NCBI GenBank assembly: GCA_023333565.1
Contig: JAJKFH010000052.1
Location: 1,612,001 to 1,676,000, forward strand
Length of the DNA: 64,000 nucleotides
Direction of reading: 5' to 3'
From: Puffinus mauretanicus
Lineage: Eukaryota; Chordata; Aves; Procellariiformes; Procellariidae
A program made the translations under genes and the position numbers. The notes under the pieces are model-generated. The model worked only from the letters and a program-made list of their open reading frames with translations. It was not told the origin of the DNA and did no database searches. This document shows, piece after piece, positions 30,501 to 43,800 of this stretch; positions within the stretch are counted from its first letter, which is position 1, and each line of letters begins with the position of its first letter.

Positions 30501-32919
30501 TGGACTGTGTCATTTTGCTAGTAGGTATGTGCAAATAGAAGTCAAGACTGAGATGTGTGGGGAACATTAATTTTATTTTATATATAAATATATGTATGAA
30601 CACACACACATAATGGATGCCAGAATCTCTTACATATTCGTGTTTGTTCAAGTGTACAAGAAATATGATTGACACCACTGAAAAAGGGAGAGAGGAAAGC
30701 AAAATGAGTTATAGCTTTTGGTCCCTAAACTGCTATTTCTTACTGTATCCTGGAAGAGCCTTCGTACTAATGATGCTGAGCAATAAATAACACAGGGAAG
30801 ATTAATAGCTGCCTATGGTAGCAAATTATAGTTGATTTATTGCACATAATATATACAGGTGCAGCTAATTTAATTAAACACAAGACCTTTTTAATGCTGT
30901 AAAGACATCCCTCTCTAAAAGCGAAACAGCACTGTGGTCCTGTAATAAGGCTTTAAGTGAAATAAGCAGCATTACAAGCAGAGCTCTAGTTGGTCTGATC
31001 ACCCTCTCATGTATTTGGGGGAGGGAGTATTTTTCCATAACCATTAATGCCACTTTAAGTCAACTTACGCCGTAACAAAGTCCAATTTAATATACTGATG
31101 CAAGTTATCCCATCTCTGCTTCATCATGTAACAGCAGCTTCCATAAAACAGCATATGTAGCTTGTTATTTTCTTGGCTAACAACGGTGCTGTGCAGGGGA
31201 TGGCTTGACTTGCAGGGGAGGAGGGTTGGAGCTCTGATGGTGTGGGATCTCACCCTGGGGATGTGAACAAATAACAAACAAGAAGTCATAGTTCCCTGGA
31301 GCCTCTCCACTTGCTAGTGGGTTGTCTTCTATTCATCCCTCATCTGAGACTGAAAAAGGGGACTGTGTTAAAAGAAACTCTCTCGTAGAAGAGCCTCTAC
31401 ATAGATGTACACAGGCAGTGCTCTGGGTTAGCTTGTCCGCATGTTTGCTGTTTCCGTTTTTTTTTTAAATCCCCTTCTGCTCCTTTTTTCAAATTAAAAA
31501 AGTAAAAAAGTCGAAGTGGGTATCTGTGTGTACGTGTATGCATAAAAATACAACTTTAGCCTTTAGCTGTTCCCTCTGCTCCCCGTTGTTGTAGCTTCCA
31601 CATGAGCAGGGGATGGTGAGCTTGCCCTGCAATGCAACCTTTCTCAGCTCATCATGATGCGGAGTTGAATACTTTTCCTTGCATATAATGGGGAAGATGC
31701 TCTACGATACTTTGCCACCATTACTTGATTATTTGTGAAAGCGTAAAAGGCTCAAGTAGCTGATTGATTAATTTTTCTCTAAGTTTTTCTTCCCTCTGTT
31801 GCCTTCATTTGGAATATGTAATCAGTGACGGAAAATGTATTAGGAATAAATGGGTATGCATATGAATGCTTAATTTTTTTCTAATTCAGGCATTCATGTG
31901 GGCACATGTATCCTGATGCATGCTGTGCTAAACAAATCTCTTCCAGCACTTGCTGGAGATAGATGAGCGAGTTTGGTGTGTTTTTCTTCTTCAATGCTAC
32001 AGTTTCTCTGTTCTGAAGCAGTTGCTGTTCAAGCTACTCGGGGAGTATGAGGAGTGTCCATGGGCACTGCTGGAGGGGGGGCCCATGCAAAGCTTGGTAT
32101 CTCCTAGCACAAATCAAATATCTACTTGACCTTTTTATCCCTCGCCACTGGGAAGAAGTCCAGCAACTCCTTGTCATAAATCTTTCCAGTCGGTTTGCTT
32201 TGGTCCAGCACTTGAGTTAGTCACAGTTAAGGCTTCCGGTTTTAGGTTTAAACAGATATTTGTTGTCAGAAGCTGGTGGGGGAAGCGTGGAGGGGTGCAG
32301 GATCACCAACACGAGTGCTGAGGTTGAGAGAGGAACGGGACATGGTGCCACATAACCCTGAGTACCTGCAGCCGCCTGATGGAGGGGAGAGCAGTGGCAG
32401 TGCTCAGTGGTGGTGGAGAGCGAGTTACGCGTGGCTGTGCTTCCGGAGTCGAGTAGTGGAAGAGGCCCAGGTAGTGTGAATTAAGGTGTAGGAGGAGGAA
32501 GAGCCCCAGAGATACCTGTTTTGCAAATTGGCAAAATGTGCTATTTTAAATACTTTTCCAAAATAAATAGAATTCCTAAGCAAAAATTCCTGTGTGTTTT
32601 CCAGGATGTGTCACAGAAAATTCCCCTGGTCTTGTACCTCTGGTGGTATTTGCGTAGAGCTTGCATGGGGAGAGATGTGTAAATGCAAACAGATTTTTTT
32701 TATTTTAAAAGTCTAGAAATTATTTATTTTCACGTGGTTGTCAAAACTTTAGCATCAGCTGATGGCAAGCACCGAGTCCAATGGCCTAGCTATATGAAAG
32801 CAACTGCTTTGTTGGTTGATGTGGTGGTTCCATCGGAAAGAAAATTTCTGATTTCTTTTTTTCTTTTTTTCGAGTTCTTTCTCTGTGTAGTCCTGTCTTT
32901 CTGTGTGCTTTCTGGATGA
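27561..32919. other. Intron 5 segment with a candidate regulatory block at 30780-31060
   Basis: Mostly unremarkable. 30212-30227 (gtgagccaaattctgc) is a short match to an old amniote repeat that I cannot name. An (AT)n stretch lies at 29650-29670 and a short (CA)n at 30601-30611. At 30780-31060 there is a motif-rich AT block with tttaattaaa and caggtg. No gene recognised. Confidence 0.45.
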
Positions 32920-33032
32920 GGCTCTCCATGCCTCAGTTTCTTATCTGTTTAATGGATAGAGTAACAATTAATCTCACTTCTCAAGGATTCTGTTGTGAAG
33001 AGCTTTTGAGAAATCTGGGCTGAAATGTCACA
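32920..33032 (+). mobile_element. MIR-type SINE relic
   Basis: Contains ctctccatgcctcagtttc then ttatctgtttaatgg, followed by gttgtgaagagcttttgaga. This matches the order of the MIR core and 3' region (ctctgtgcctcagtttcc, atctgtaaaatgg, gttgtgagg, gcgctttgaga). Confidence 0.72.
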
Positions 33033-36000
33033 TTTGATAAGGCTGCTTGAGAACTTCCATAAAAACTGTTTAAATCCAAATTATGTTTGATGATAAAATA
33101 TTGCAGAATGTATTGCTTCCCTCTGTCTTTTGCTCTTCTTTGTGCTCACTTCTTGTGTTAGGATGTGGAAGAGAGCTGAGAACTTGGAACCAAAACTGGA
33201 GCATTTTTTGACTTTTTGAAACCTGTACAGTTACTTTTATGGTTTGGACAGAGGGGGGAGAATTGTCTGAAAATTTCCCTGAGGGTGAAAATACTAACCT
33301 TTATGTTTTAATTTCCCATGGAAGAATTAACACTGTGTTCTAACTAGGTCCAGTATTTGCCCTTCTGTGCTGTACTAATTCTTCTTGTACTTGTAGTTCT
33401 GATTGTGTTCCTTCAGCTGGTACTTCGGGAAACGCGTTCGTCTTTGAGCGTGTCTGGTGACTCAGAGACGCGTCGCCTTAGCATCTGGTGAGCGTAATTG
33501 TCATTATTAATCTGCCCCATGCCAATCTGTCTTCAGAGTAGTGGTGGGAGGAAGGGAAGGTGTTGCATGACTGGGTGTACATCCCTGTGCCTTGTCCTAC
33601 AGAGAGATGTGACTTTTGAGAAAAGGTTAGTGAGAAGCCTGGGCTTGGCTGGTGTTCTTGCACTTCCCGTCACTGCCTCCAGTACCATCAGAAATAAGCA
33701 GTTAGTGCTTGATGGACATTGTTGATTTGATGTTTTTAAATTGCATTTAGGGCATGACTGTATGTAGAATAATTGAAATAAGAGTCTGAAGGGAAGCAGC
33801 TCCATGTGGATGAAATATTGCAAGAGTTGTTTTTAATGTACACTGCTACTCTTGCTGATTTGGACTGCAATGGGAAAATTTTGGTGTGAGCAGTTGTCAC
33901 TTCAGAAACTGTGGTGAGGTTTACTGGATCCCACTGGGTTTTCCTAAAAGCTGCTTAGTTTTTGTATAAGCCTGTTAGTCTCTCTTACAAAGCCACTGCA
34001 TGGTGGTAAATGCACGTATCAATGAGTGGCTCTGCTCAGTTACAAGCCAGCTTTCATGGCTCTAAAGGAAGAGTTAATTGCTAAAGTGGCTGGAATCAGT
34101 GTCCTGCATTCGGACATGGTTAGCCAATGCGACCATGTTCTAATTATGTAATGCTTCTATTTTCGATGTTGTGGGTGAGTGTGTTGTAAGTTAATATCTT
34201 GCTTTAGAGTTCAGAGTTAGAGATTCATTGGAACCAGATACAATTTGGCATTATCTCCAGAGCTTTATGCATTTTCATTTTTAAACACAGTTGAATGAAA
34301 TCTCCCACAATAAAGTCCATTCTTCCCTCTCTGATTCATGTAAGGGTTCTGCTTTCCCGTGCTCTAACCACAAGGTGGGCAATACATTAGTTTTAAAATT
34401 ATCTTTTTCCCTAAGCCCAGAGTCTGTCTTACAACGCCAGTTCGTATGGGAAGGCTTTAAACACTTTTTCTGCTATCTATCTTTAGTGCTGTAACTCTCA
34501 CTTCCCAGTTCACAGGCTTTTCCTTCATTCTTGTTGTTCATCAAACTTGACTGCCTGCTTAATGCCTTTTTTCTTTTTTTTTTTCTGACCTGGTGATTTT
34601 TGTCATTGCTTCCATAACAGCAATTTGTTGCCTTTGGCTTCGTAATAAATTTGGGAATTTAACAGTGCATAATTGAGAGCATATACTTTAAAATAAGTTG
34701 AACTAGAAATAGATTTTTTTTTTTTTACTATTAAAAATATCTTTTTTTTTGTCAGTCCTTTTGTTTTGAGCAAAGGGCACATTCTGCTTTAACAATTTTA
34801 TCATATGTGTGCTATTGTAATTTACATAAATGAATTTTAAATACAGTTATAAGCTGTGGGAAGGTGTTATTGTCTTTGCACAATGAATGTGGAGATTTAT
34901 GCTGTGCATACATCTTGTGTTAGATTAACATTTGTTCCCTTGTCTCTGTTGGATAGTGTCGTGACGGAGTCTTGAAATCTTTACATAGGTACTTCCCAAG
35001 CTTATTTAAAATAGCATTTGAATTATTCTTCTTTCAGTCCATTCATTTCATGTAAATATGCCTTTTGGATATTTGACTCAATTCTGTTGACATTGACAGA
35101 AATAACAAAACTTCTGTTAGAAGTGAGATGGGAGCTGCTATTAACACCCTCCCACCCCTCAAATATAAAACAATTCCCAGCTTTGCCAAGGTTTGTGTGT
35201 GCGGAAGTCAAGCGCTTGAGCTGTTCCAGTGAAGTCGGTCCAACCATGTGCTTAAACTTCTGTTGCTTTGATGGATTGGGACCTTCATCACAGAAATTTT
35301 CTGCTGTGTTTTGTCTTTTGTCCAAAGCCATCAGTGACAGAAGTTGGTTCAACTCCAGGCAGGATTATTACAGTCCTCAGCTATGCTGCTTGTGACCTGA
35401 AATCGAAGAGGGTTTCCACATGGTGAGGTGGAAGCCTTACCCTGGGAGGTGCCAGGTGTGCACGCCCCGTTTCAGGATGAAACCTCACGTGCAATGCAGT
35501 GTGCTCTGTGTGCCCCGGGGGAGGTGATGGCAGAGTTTTAAACTGAATTATAGCAATTTGGAATGAGGATCCGCTCTCTTCCCACCCTTTCCAATTCTTG
35601 CTTTTCCTCCAAAGGGAAAACAACCTAGAAAATGGTTGTTTGCAAATTCTGCAAATTCTTTTTCAAGGTGATGTGATGATGAAGTTAAGGTAGTGAGGCA
35701 TACCGTGAAAGGGAGGACTTCTTTTTGCTGAAGATCGGGGTTTGGGCAGGATGGCCACATGCACCAAAATGGGTAAGAGAACCTTTCCAAGCACGTCTGG
35801 AGACGAAAGCTAACGAACTGTAGCGAGGCTGCTTGCTGACTTGCCAAATACAAGCCTCTGGTAAATGCTCTTGTGGGGGCAGTTAGCATGCATGTTGTGG
35901 GGGAGGAGAATAACAATTTGACTTGGGGCTGGTGATTATTCTGTTGCAGTGGTTGCATTTCTTTCAACTATAGTGGTGTTTTGAGTTCTGGGGACAATTA

Positions 36001-38587
36001 CCGGCTCTTTTAGATCTCTCTGTATTTCCACAGCTTAAAAATGGCCATTTGGGGCAGATCCACCTGAATAACGTGGCTTTCTTTCAAGGCTACTTATTGC
36101 GTCCTGACTATCAAGGATCAGATTTTAATGCTTCCCTGTCAAGTGAGGGCCTGTTGCTGAGGTGTTAGGAACTGGGCTGTGGGTGTGTGCACAGACATGC
36201 AGAGGGGTGTGAAGGAAAGGTGTGCGTGCATTTTCTGTGCACACCACAGAAGGACAGATTATTATTCTTAATTTATCATCTGCACAAGTTTCCATCTGGA
36301 TTACTTAAAGCAGACTTTCCTGGACAGCTGTTCAATTAATCTTAGTTTGTGTCAGAGCGTTGTCAAGAGAAGGGGTGGCTTTTCAGCTGCAAGCCGGACA
36401 GGCGTGTGAGCCCGGGCAGTGGTGTTTCACGCCCGTGGTGGTGGCCGGGCGGCATTCCCGGCGGTGGATAGACCTGGTCTGCTGGGGTGCTGAGGTCCTG
36501 GTGCACAGCCGCACCTACCTGCGGAGAGCGGAGGTGGGGGGCTCTCGCTGTGCCTCTGGAGCCCGTCCTGCACTGCCTGTTCTGCCTCGCTGCGGGTGAG
36601 GGTGTGGAAGGCGAAGTGGCTCTCCCGAGGCTGCTGGAGCTCGTCAGCTGAGGGAGGATCCCGAGTCCCGGTCAAATGTTCTCGTCCTCTAGCCCACGAT
36701 GCGGGTGTACTTAGCTGCCAAAACTAGTGGCGGTGGCGTTTTTTAACGTCACAGCTCTTGGTTTCCTGCCAGCTGGAGTCTTTTCCCATTGTGATTTAGA
36801 GCAATATACTTACCATAAATGTTTCCTCTTAAAATAAAAATTAAAACAAGAAAAGCAAAAAAGCATGGGGTTGTGCCAGCGGGCTCCGTGGAGCTGGCTG
36901 GCAGCTGGCTCCATGCCGGTCACCTCCCTGGAGCCTTTCTGCTGGGAGCCGAGAGCCCGCGTCTCCTGCGTGGGTTTGGGCAGCCTCCCTGACGCTGGCC
37001 ATGCTCCTGGGCGGTCACCGGTGGGGTGGGCAGGCAAGCTGGGTGGGGAGAGGGAGCCAGAGAGCCGGATCCGGCCCTGCCGCGGGGGCCAGCGGCTCCT
37101 GCTCGCAGATCACCGGGCTCAGTGGGCGCCGCGTCGCTCGCTCGCGCCAGCGCTGCTGCCATGGCTGTAGTAGGGACGGTGACGTAGGGACGGCTGGTCT
37201 GCCGAAGGGGGTGGGGGCTTTTTCTTTGTGCGTGCTTGGAGGTTTTGTTTTTTCGGAGGGCGCGTGGCAGGGACACGGGGTGAACAGTGCTCTCTTCTTT
37301 GCAACCTGAATTGTCATTGCAAGCTCCGGAGGGAAGCGCTGCCAGCTCTGCTTAGCGAGGGAGCAGTGTTATGCAAAGCCATGGTTTTCATTTTTTCAGC
37401 TGATTTGGAAGGAAGAGACAAGAGAGAGGAAGACTGTAGTTGAAAAAGGGAGAAAACTATACAAATAATCCACTTTTTTTTTTTTTGTTGTTCTCACTGT
37501 TTTTCTGTTTAAAAAGGAGTTTACTTGTTACAGGTCTGAGTAATGACTGATTATCTGCAAAGTAAAATTTCTTTTAGGGGGACTTGGGAATAGAAAAGGT
37601 TTGGTCTTAGGGAGTAGTGTGTTTTGGGGTTTTGGTTTTTTTTTACTCTTTACTTGACCAATACTGCTTCTAAAAATGTATGTGAATGTTTCAATGAGGT
37701 TTGGGGGTTTTTTTGTATCATCCAGTTGCTACAGTGAGAGTTTTGCGTGCTTTAAGTTTGCACTCTTGCTCTCTCTTTCCACTCCCTCTCTCGATGTTGC
37801 CTTTCATGTCTGAGGAATGCCGTAGTCTTACTTTCTCAGTTTTGGACTGTCATTAGCTTTCATGGGAAAGGCATGAATAACACTTCTTGTTGGGTAAATA
37901 AAGATGCTGTGTGGTTTTCCATAGCAACATGCTCACCTGGAGGTGGTTTCAGACTCTCTAAGGAGTCACCTGGAGGATTTGGTAAATTAATCTATTGGGA
38001 GATGTCCTGCTAGGCAAATGTGGTCAGGTTCTTCTGGTGTCCCTGTAGCCTGTCTGAAGTCACCTCAGTCAGGGGAAATAATTAGTTGGCGGTGTGTGAG
38101 CATATTTGTTTTAACTTCAGCTAGCTGTTACAATTTCAGAGGTTGGTGCTCCATGATGCAGGGTGTCTGCTGCAACACTTCATCTAGATAAGCCATTTGC
38201 TCCTTGAGGACTATGAAGGAAGGCAGCTTTGACAAGAAGTTGCTAGGCCAGAGTTGCAGCCATTTACATATGACAGTGTTGATTAAGCTGCTGAAGAGTA
38301 AGTGCCCTGGAACACAGGGATGTTGGTACACTGATGGTCCCTGCCTTGCCCTCCTGTAGTCATTACAAAAGCATGAGGAAAAAAAAAATGTTTGGAGTCA
38401 GAAGCTTTATCTTATGAGACAACGATTGTGCCTGCCTTGCCACAGAGGTACAGCATAGATTGGAAAGTCAGAGTTGTGATTGTTGCTGGGGTGGACGCTG
38501 TGTGCAGGGATGCTGAGAAGACTGGAATAATCGGAGGGGGGGATTAAAAGACAGTGAGTGCACACTGAGCATCTTAAATTTCCAAAG
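33033..38587. other. Intron 5 segment with a GC/CpG-rich patch
   Basis: Ordinary intronic sequence apart from the GC-rich patch at 36350-37290 (separate entry) and poly(T) tracts near 34720 and 37473. No gene recognised. Confidence 0.5.
36350..37290. promoter_or_regulatory. Intragenic GC/CpG-rich patch, possible orphan CpG islet
   Basis: Two CpG clusters, at about 36350-36680 and 36880-37290, stand out against the AT-rich intron. The densest part is 37066-37200, with about 20 CpGs in 135 bp including ggcgccgcgtcgctcgctcg and a tgacgta motif at 37180. It could be an alternative promoter or enhancer. No exon or start signal is recognised, and a base-composition fluctuation is not excluded. Confidence 0.4.
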
Positions 38588-38735
38588 CAACATGCAATCA
38601 TTTAATCCTCCATTGAGAAATATCGCTACCCGTTCCACAGATGTAGAAAACGAAGGCACGGAAGCTGATAGATGGGTGACAGAGCCTGACAGTCGGTGCC
38701 GGAGCCATATTTAAATGAATGCCTGGTCTTAAAAC
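38588..38735 (-). mobile_element. MIR SINE relic (reverse orientation)
   Basis: Reads catttaatcctc, then cgttccacagatgtagaaaa, cgaaggcacggaag, gggtgacagagcc and ggtgccggagcc. This is the MIR consensus in reverse complement (catttaatcctc, ccccattttacagatgagga, aactgaggcac, cagagcc). Confidence 0.85.
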
Positions 38736-40419
38736 CCAAGTTGTGTTAACTAGACTTCATCGTGATTACTGACTTGAGCTAATCAAAACTATGGTAGGCC
38801 TACTGAAAACTACTCGGGGGGCCTCTTGTTTTCTTTTCAGATCTGTAACTGAATATGACAGCAAGAAAATATTTCGAAGTTCAAGAATAGTCAAATTGAA
38901 ACCAAAGACCTGCTCTCTGCTCAGAGAGGGACAGGCTGGAAGTTATTGCTGTGGGAGCTTGAGACCAGTGCTATGGCCAAGTTCAAACAAACCACCTTCT
39001 CTCCCTCCCCCTCACGTATAAATTCATGTTCCGTAACATTATTTGCTAAAAATTCAACATGGATAGTTGAAGCTGAAACATACTAATCCACAGCAGAAAA
39101 CAGGGAGAGTTTCTTGCAGAAACGGATTAATGGGCATTGTATAGATGCATAATATGAAACCTTAGTTGCCTTTTTTGAAGCAATGAATTTTTGGTCAAAG
39201 CTGAAGGCAAAAAAGTAAGAGGTAGATGATTCAGATGTCTTACTATGCTAATTAAGCATGCTATAGCCCTCTTCCCATTGTCTCCTCTCCTCTCAGAGAA
39301 CTGCAGGAACGGCATGCTTCCCCAACACCTGATGTTTCAGTTCTCTTTTTCTTCTCTTTTTCCATGTTCCTTTTCAAGCTTTCAGTGGGTCAGAAGACAC
39401 CGAGATCCTTTGTGCACAGGAAGCAGTGTAAAATTGGTCATGGGAACGAATGCTGAGTGCACTGGTTAGTAGGGTGGGGATCTGGAAGGAAGTTTTATCT
39501 CATTTACTTGTGCTGCAGGAGTGGCAAAGAGCTGCTGTTAATGGACTCAGCACTAGGTGAGGAACGCACATAAAACTGAAAGGTGGTCTCCTTTTCCAAA
39601 GACCTTTTATTTTATTGACAGGATGGGGATAAATTAGGCATCCCCAGTTTGACCTTACTTTTCTGGCTGCTTTATAGCTGAGGGAATGGCTGAGCCTTGA
39701 AGTCAGTGCAGAAATTTTGTTTTGCAGACTATTTTGTCTTTGGTGTCTTTGAAGGTTCCAGCTGGTGTTTCTGGCCGGCCTCACCCATCCCTTGGGAGAA
39801 AACATTAGGTCATTCAGACTCCATTTGCAAGGGCACTGAGCAGGGTAGAAGGCAGCGGTTATTTTAAGCTTCTACTGACCAAAGCGGGATTTTAGACAAT
39901 AAAAAATACTTGTGTTCTGCTGCCCGTTACCTTTAGTTGTCCAGATTCAAGATTTTATATCATCTGTATGCCAGTTACCATGCAAGAGGAAGAGATTAGA
40001 CATGGGAATATGTTTGTGCAATTCTGTATTTTTGGTAGGTATTTTTAAATCCCTGGGAAAACCTGGCTGTGACAACCATGTGAGGTAATACAGTATATTG
40101 ACGTGCTTTGGGTTTTGCTGAAACTTTCTGATAGTGAAAGAAACACGTGGCATGCTCTCCCTCTCATGCTGAATAGCTGCTGTAGTTTTTTATGTGTATT
40201 AATAGTCACGTCTTTTCACTTTTGAGTTTTCCCTTTCCTGTGTACAGCGCCTCAGATTCCGGGGATTTCAGACTACTTTGCAAAGAAGACTCGACTATCA
40301 AAGATGAGCTTAAACAATAAAAAGCAGCCGGGGTCAGTGGTCAGCGTGCTGTACTGGGTATCTAACCTGTGCTCAGCTCCTTCCTTGCATGAATTAGGGC
40401 TCATCATGTGTCCTCTCGG

Positions 40420-40572
40420 TGCCTCCAGTTCTTTCCTGTCTGTTTATCTTGTCTGCTCTCATTGTGAGCTTTCTGGAGCAGGGAGACTTGCGCTGTCTAC
40501 ATGCAGTGCCTTAATGGGGTAGGGCCCTGATCTCCTCTGGACCTCTGGGGGTGCTGGCATAACATGAGGAGA
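40420..40572 (+). mobile_element. Ancient LINE 3'-end relic (L2/L3/CR1-like)
   Basis: attgtgagctttctggagca, then gggagacttg, and later gcagtgccttaatggggtag followed by ggccctgatct, follow the order of an old amniote LINE tail (attgtgagctccttgggggcagggac ... agcgcctagcacaatggggtcctgatc). The exact family (L2, L3 or old CR1) is uncertain. Confidence 0.6.
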
Positions 40573-40783
40573 ATGACAGTGGTGACGAAAGTGTCCTTAA
40601 ATGCCTTTTGACACGCATGCAACTCAAATTCCACTTATGCCAAAGGAAAATATTGTAGGCAATTTAATCCATAATGCAGGAGAATGGCAGGGAGTTTTAA
40701 AAATACTGCAATAAAGAGCCACTGGTTCCAGATGTATGGAAATGTTGGGATTGAGACAAATTGTATGTAGTCTCATTCACATC

Positions 40784-40806
40784 TTTTGTTTGTTTGTTTG
40801 TTTTTG
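40784..40806. repeat. (TTTG)n microsatellite
   Basis: Four to five TTTG units, then T-rich sequence. Simple repeat only. Confidence 0.8.
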
Positions 40807-43800
40807 TTGGGGGTTTTGTTTGGGTCACCTGCTAATGTAGTTTCAGGTCTTGTTGATCCAGGAGTGGAAGTTAAGGGTAGAGAAGGGAATGTTTGCAATT
40901 AGCTACTTACATGATAAACATATATATCATAGTGACTGATCTATCTATCATAATACGATTTCCATCACTTTGATATATTTGGGTGATACTGAGGGGAGAG
41001 GAAGCTTTTTTTCCCCTGAAAAATGAATCTGAAGCGCATGTTAATGTTGTTTTCTGTCCTTCCAGTCTCCTCCCCAACAGAGTTTAAAGTTTGTGGGCAA
41101 AGTAGCTTTAATGCCATCACTGTCATTCCTTTGCATCTTGAAACGCTGCTTGCAGCTGCCATCCCACAGATAAAAATTTGTTTCCTGAGGCAGCAGGAGT
41201 GCTGTTGGAAAATATGATGCGTTCCCTTTTCCAGGCGCTGAGAATTCCTCTTTCCCTGTGGGTAAGGTCCAAGGACCCTTTGGGTACCCTGCGAAATGGT
41301 GGTTGTGGAGATGAGACCCATTCTGCTTGCATTTGTGTAGTGCTCTTGACAGGGCTAAGTAAGCCATGTAAGAGTCATGTCTTGGGAAGAGTAGGGGCAA
41401 GTGCTTTCAGAGTTGCTAAAGACCGCGGGCAGATTTTTTCAAGTGGCTGTAATTTTGGAAGCTCAACCTGTGAAATTTCAAATGTGCCCTCATGTTTAGA
41501 AAGTTCAGAGACTCTGTCCCATAACAGTCTGAACCCGAAGAGAGAGTTTCAGGTTTGGAGCATACAAAAAAAAAAAGGAAGCAACTCCCTGACCGGTGAG
41601 CTTAGCTCGGCACTGCTGGAGGGTGAGCTCTCAGGAGAAGGAAGGTCGGCGGTGATGCTGAGATTTGCCGTTTTGTATGTAAGGTGTTAAGCAAATAACT
41701 TCTCTTCTGCTTGCTGTTTTTTGTGGCTTTTTCCTTGTTTAAGAATGGATGCTGGAACTAAGTGTTTACTGAAATCCTGGTTTGCTGGGAGATCTGAGTA
41801 TTTGCCAAAATATAAACATCAGTGACCTTGGGATTTGGAGCCCTTACTCAAGGAGCCAGGAAGGACAAGGTCTCTGCTGTGGCTGTGCATAGCAAAGTGT
41901 GCAGCAGGCAAGCACTGTCAGAGCTCTTTGTAGCACGAGCTTTAGGATCCTGCCTAACTTTTTAAGACTGTTCCTTGATGCACAAGCTGTGTAGTCCAAA
42001 AGAGGAAAAGTTTGCTTCCTGGATCAGGAGGGGAATATTGTTAAACATGTTGCAGCATAAAGGCTATCTTTTATTAATGAAATTTGAAGGGAACTTCTCA
42101 CTGAAAGGAATCTCTTGAGCTTCTTTTAATGAAATGTGAGGAGCAACTTTAGTGCTTTCTTTAGATAGGATAGCTAGTGAAAATGCAAGAGCTTGGTGGC
42201 AGGGCCAGTGAGAACTTATTTTAAGTGCAGAGAGTCTCCTCTCTCTTGTTCCTTCCCATCTTCAGCCACCTTAATAGCGTGTGGTTGTACTCTTCTTGCT
42301 CCAGTTTTGCACGGCACCGAAGTCTCAGTAACAGAGATCGTGCACTGCCAGAATATGGCTTACTGCACACATTTGTTAACGAAGTGGAGATCCAAGTCTA
42401 ACCAGCGTGAAGTGGAAGAGATTGAAGCAAATCTTCCTACCTACCCCATACAACTAATATTTTCTTTTCTCTCCTGAAAACTTGGATGTTATTTCTCTTC
42501 TGTTGACTTTTATAAATTATGTCTCCATAAGCAGCGGTCTCCTCCTCTTCCATAGATAAGCCTTTGATCATCGGTTTTGCTTTGGAGCAAAGCACCTCCA
42601 TTGCAACAGGAGGGCAGCTGGCGTGAAGAACTGGTTGATACTGACTTTTTTAAGCATTTCTAGTTTCAAAGATTAAATATTGTACTAGACTTTATGATCT
42701 GAGGTCATTTTAACCTCCTGTCTCTGGGCTAAGACAGCTCATCTGCCTCTCATTTTTCAGGTTTTGTTACATATGTATTTGAAGCCATGTGTAGAATAGT
42801 AAAAGCTTGTAGCTCTCTTATGGTAGCAGTTAAAAAAGGGAGGGAGCAATGTAAGTGCCATGGGCTGTTTGACAGCTAATACTCCCCCAGCTTCTGATCA
42901 GAATTCAAAGTAGGTTTACACCATTTACCTTCCGTCTTATTTTACCGCATTAGTGGTTAACCTCAGCAGGACACTCCCATATTATTATTATTTTCTTTCA
43001 GGAAGATTGCCCAAAGAAAATTAAGTTCAAGTTGTATCAGGCAGATTTTTTTTTTTAAGCCCATAAGGGGAATTCCTTCTGAACGGGGCATTTGTGGGGA
43101 AGGAGGAGAGGCATAAGCCTTATTTAAAAGAGAAGTAGATCAGGAGACCTGGCTCTTCCCACAGACAACCCTGTCTGGAAAACAGTGACGGTGCAAGAGG
43201 CTGATATTTGCCCTCCTTTTCCTTTTGCACATCTTCTGATGACATTAAGCCAGAGGAGATAAGTGAAGAATATTAATTCTGGTGCTACTGAAGTGCGAGG
43301 TTAAGATGTAAGCTACCAGCCGCCAAGGGTTCCCTGGCACTTAAAACTCAGGCCTTCTTTCATTTTACTTTTTCAATAAAATAATCTGCCTACCTGAAAT
43401 TCCTCCTTGTTGTCTTTTCTTTCTTTGTTTCTGGTTGTTTGGTTTATCATTAAAGCAGTGATTGTGTGTTGCTCTGGAGATGATTGTGTAGATCTGATCA
43501 TGCTGCAGCTGATAAGTTTATTCACTTTGGAAAGCAACTGGGATCCTTTAGGATTAGAAGTCTGTGTGAATGAATGGGGTTTCTGGTTTTGTGCATGTGT
43601 ATATACTTTGTGTGTGGAAGTCTGTGTGTATTTTTGTACTTTTTTTTAACAAATGCATACATGATGGTTTCCAGGTTTTTTAAGAGGCATTTTACAGTAT
43701 GGGGTTGGTGTTGGGAGTGTGATGCTGGTGTGTGTGTCCTCTTTCTTCTCTGAGTGTTTTTTAGCATTCAAGTAGCAGGCTGTTGTGGGTGAGTGTTACT

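Noticed and set aside
38860..38890. Candidate for MSI2 exon 6 (aagaaaatatttc)
   Set aside because: The bases resemble the KKIF codons briefly, but the frame does not continue as VGGL and no acceptor precedes it.
41178..41690. 170-codon ORF in intron 5
   Set aside because: No recognisable domain, no start or splice context, and several poor-complexity stretches; a frame of this length is expected by chance somewhere in 55 kb over six frames.
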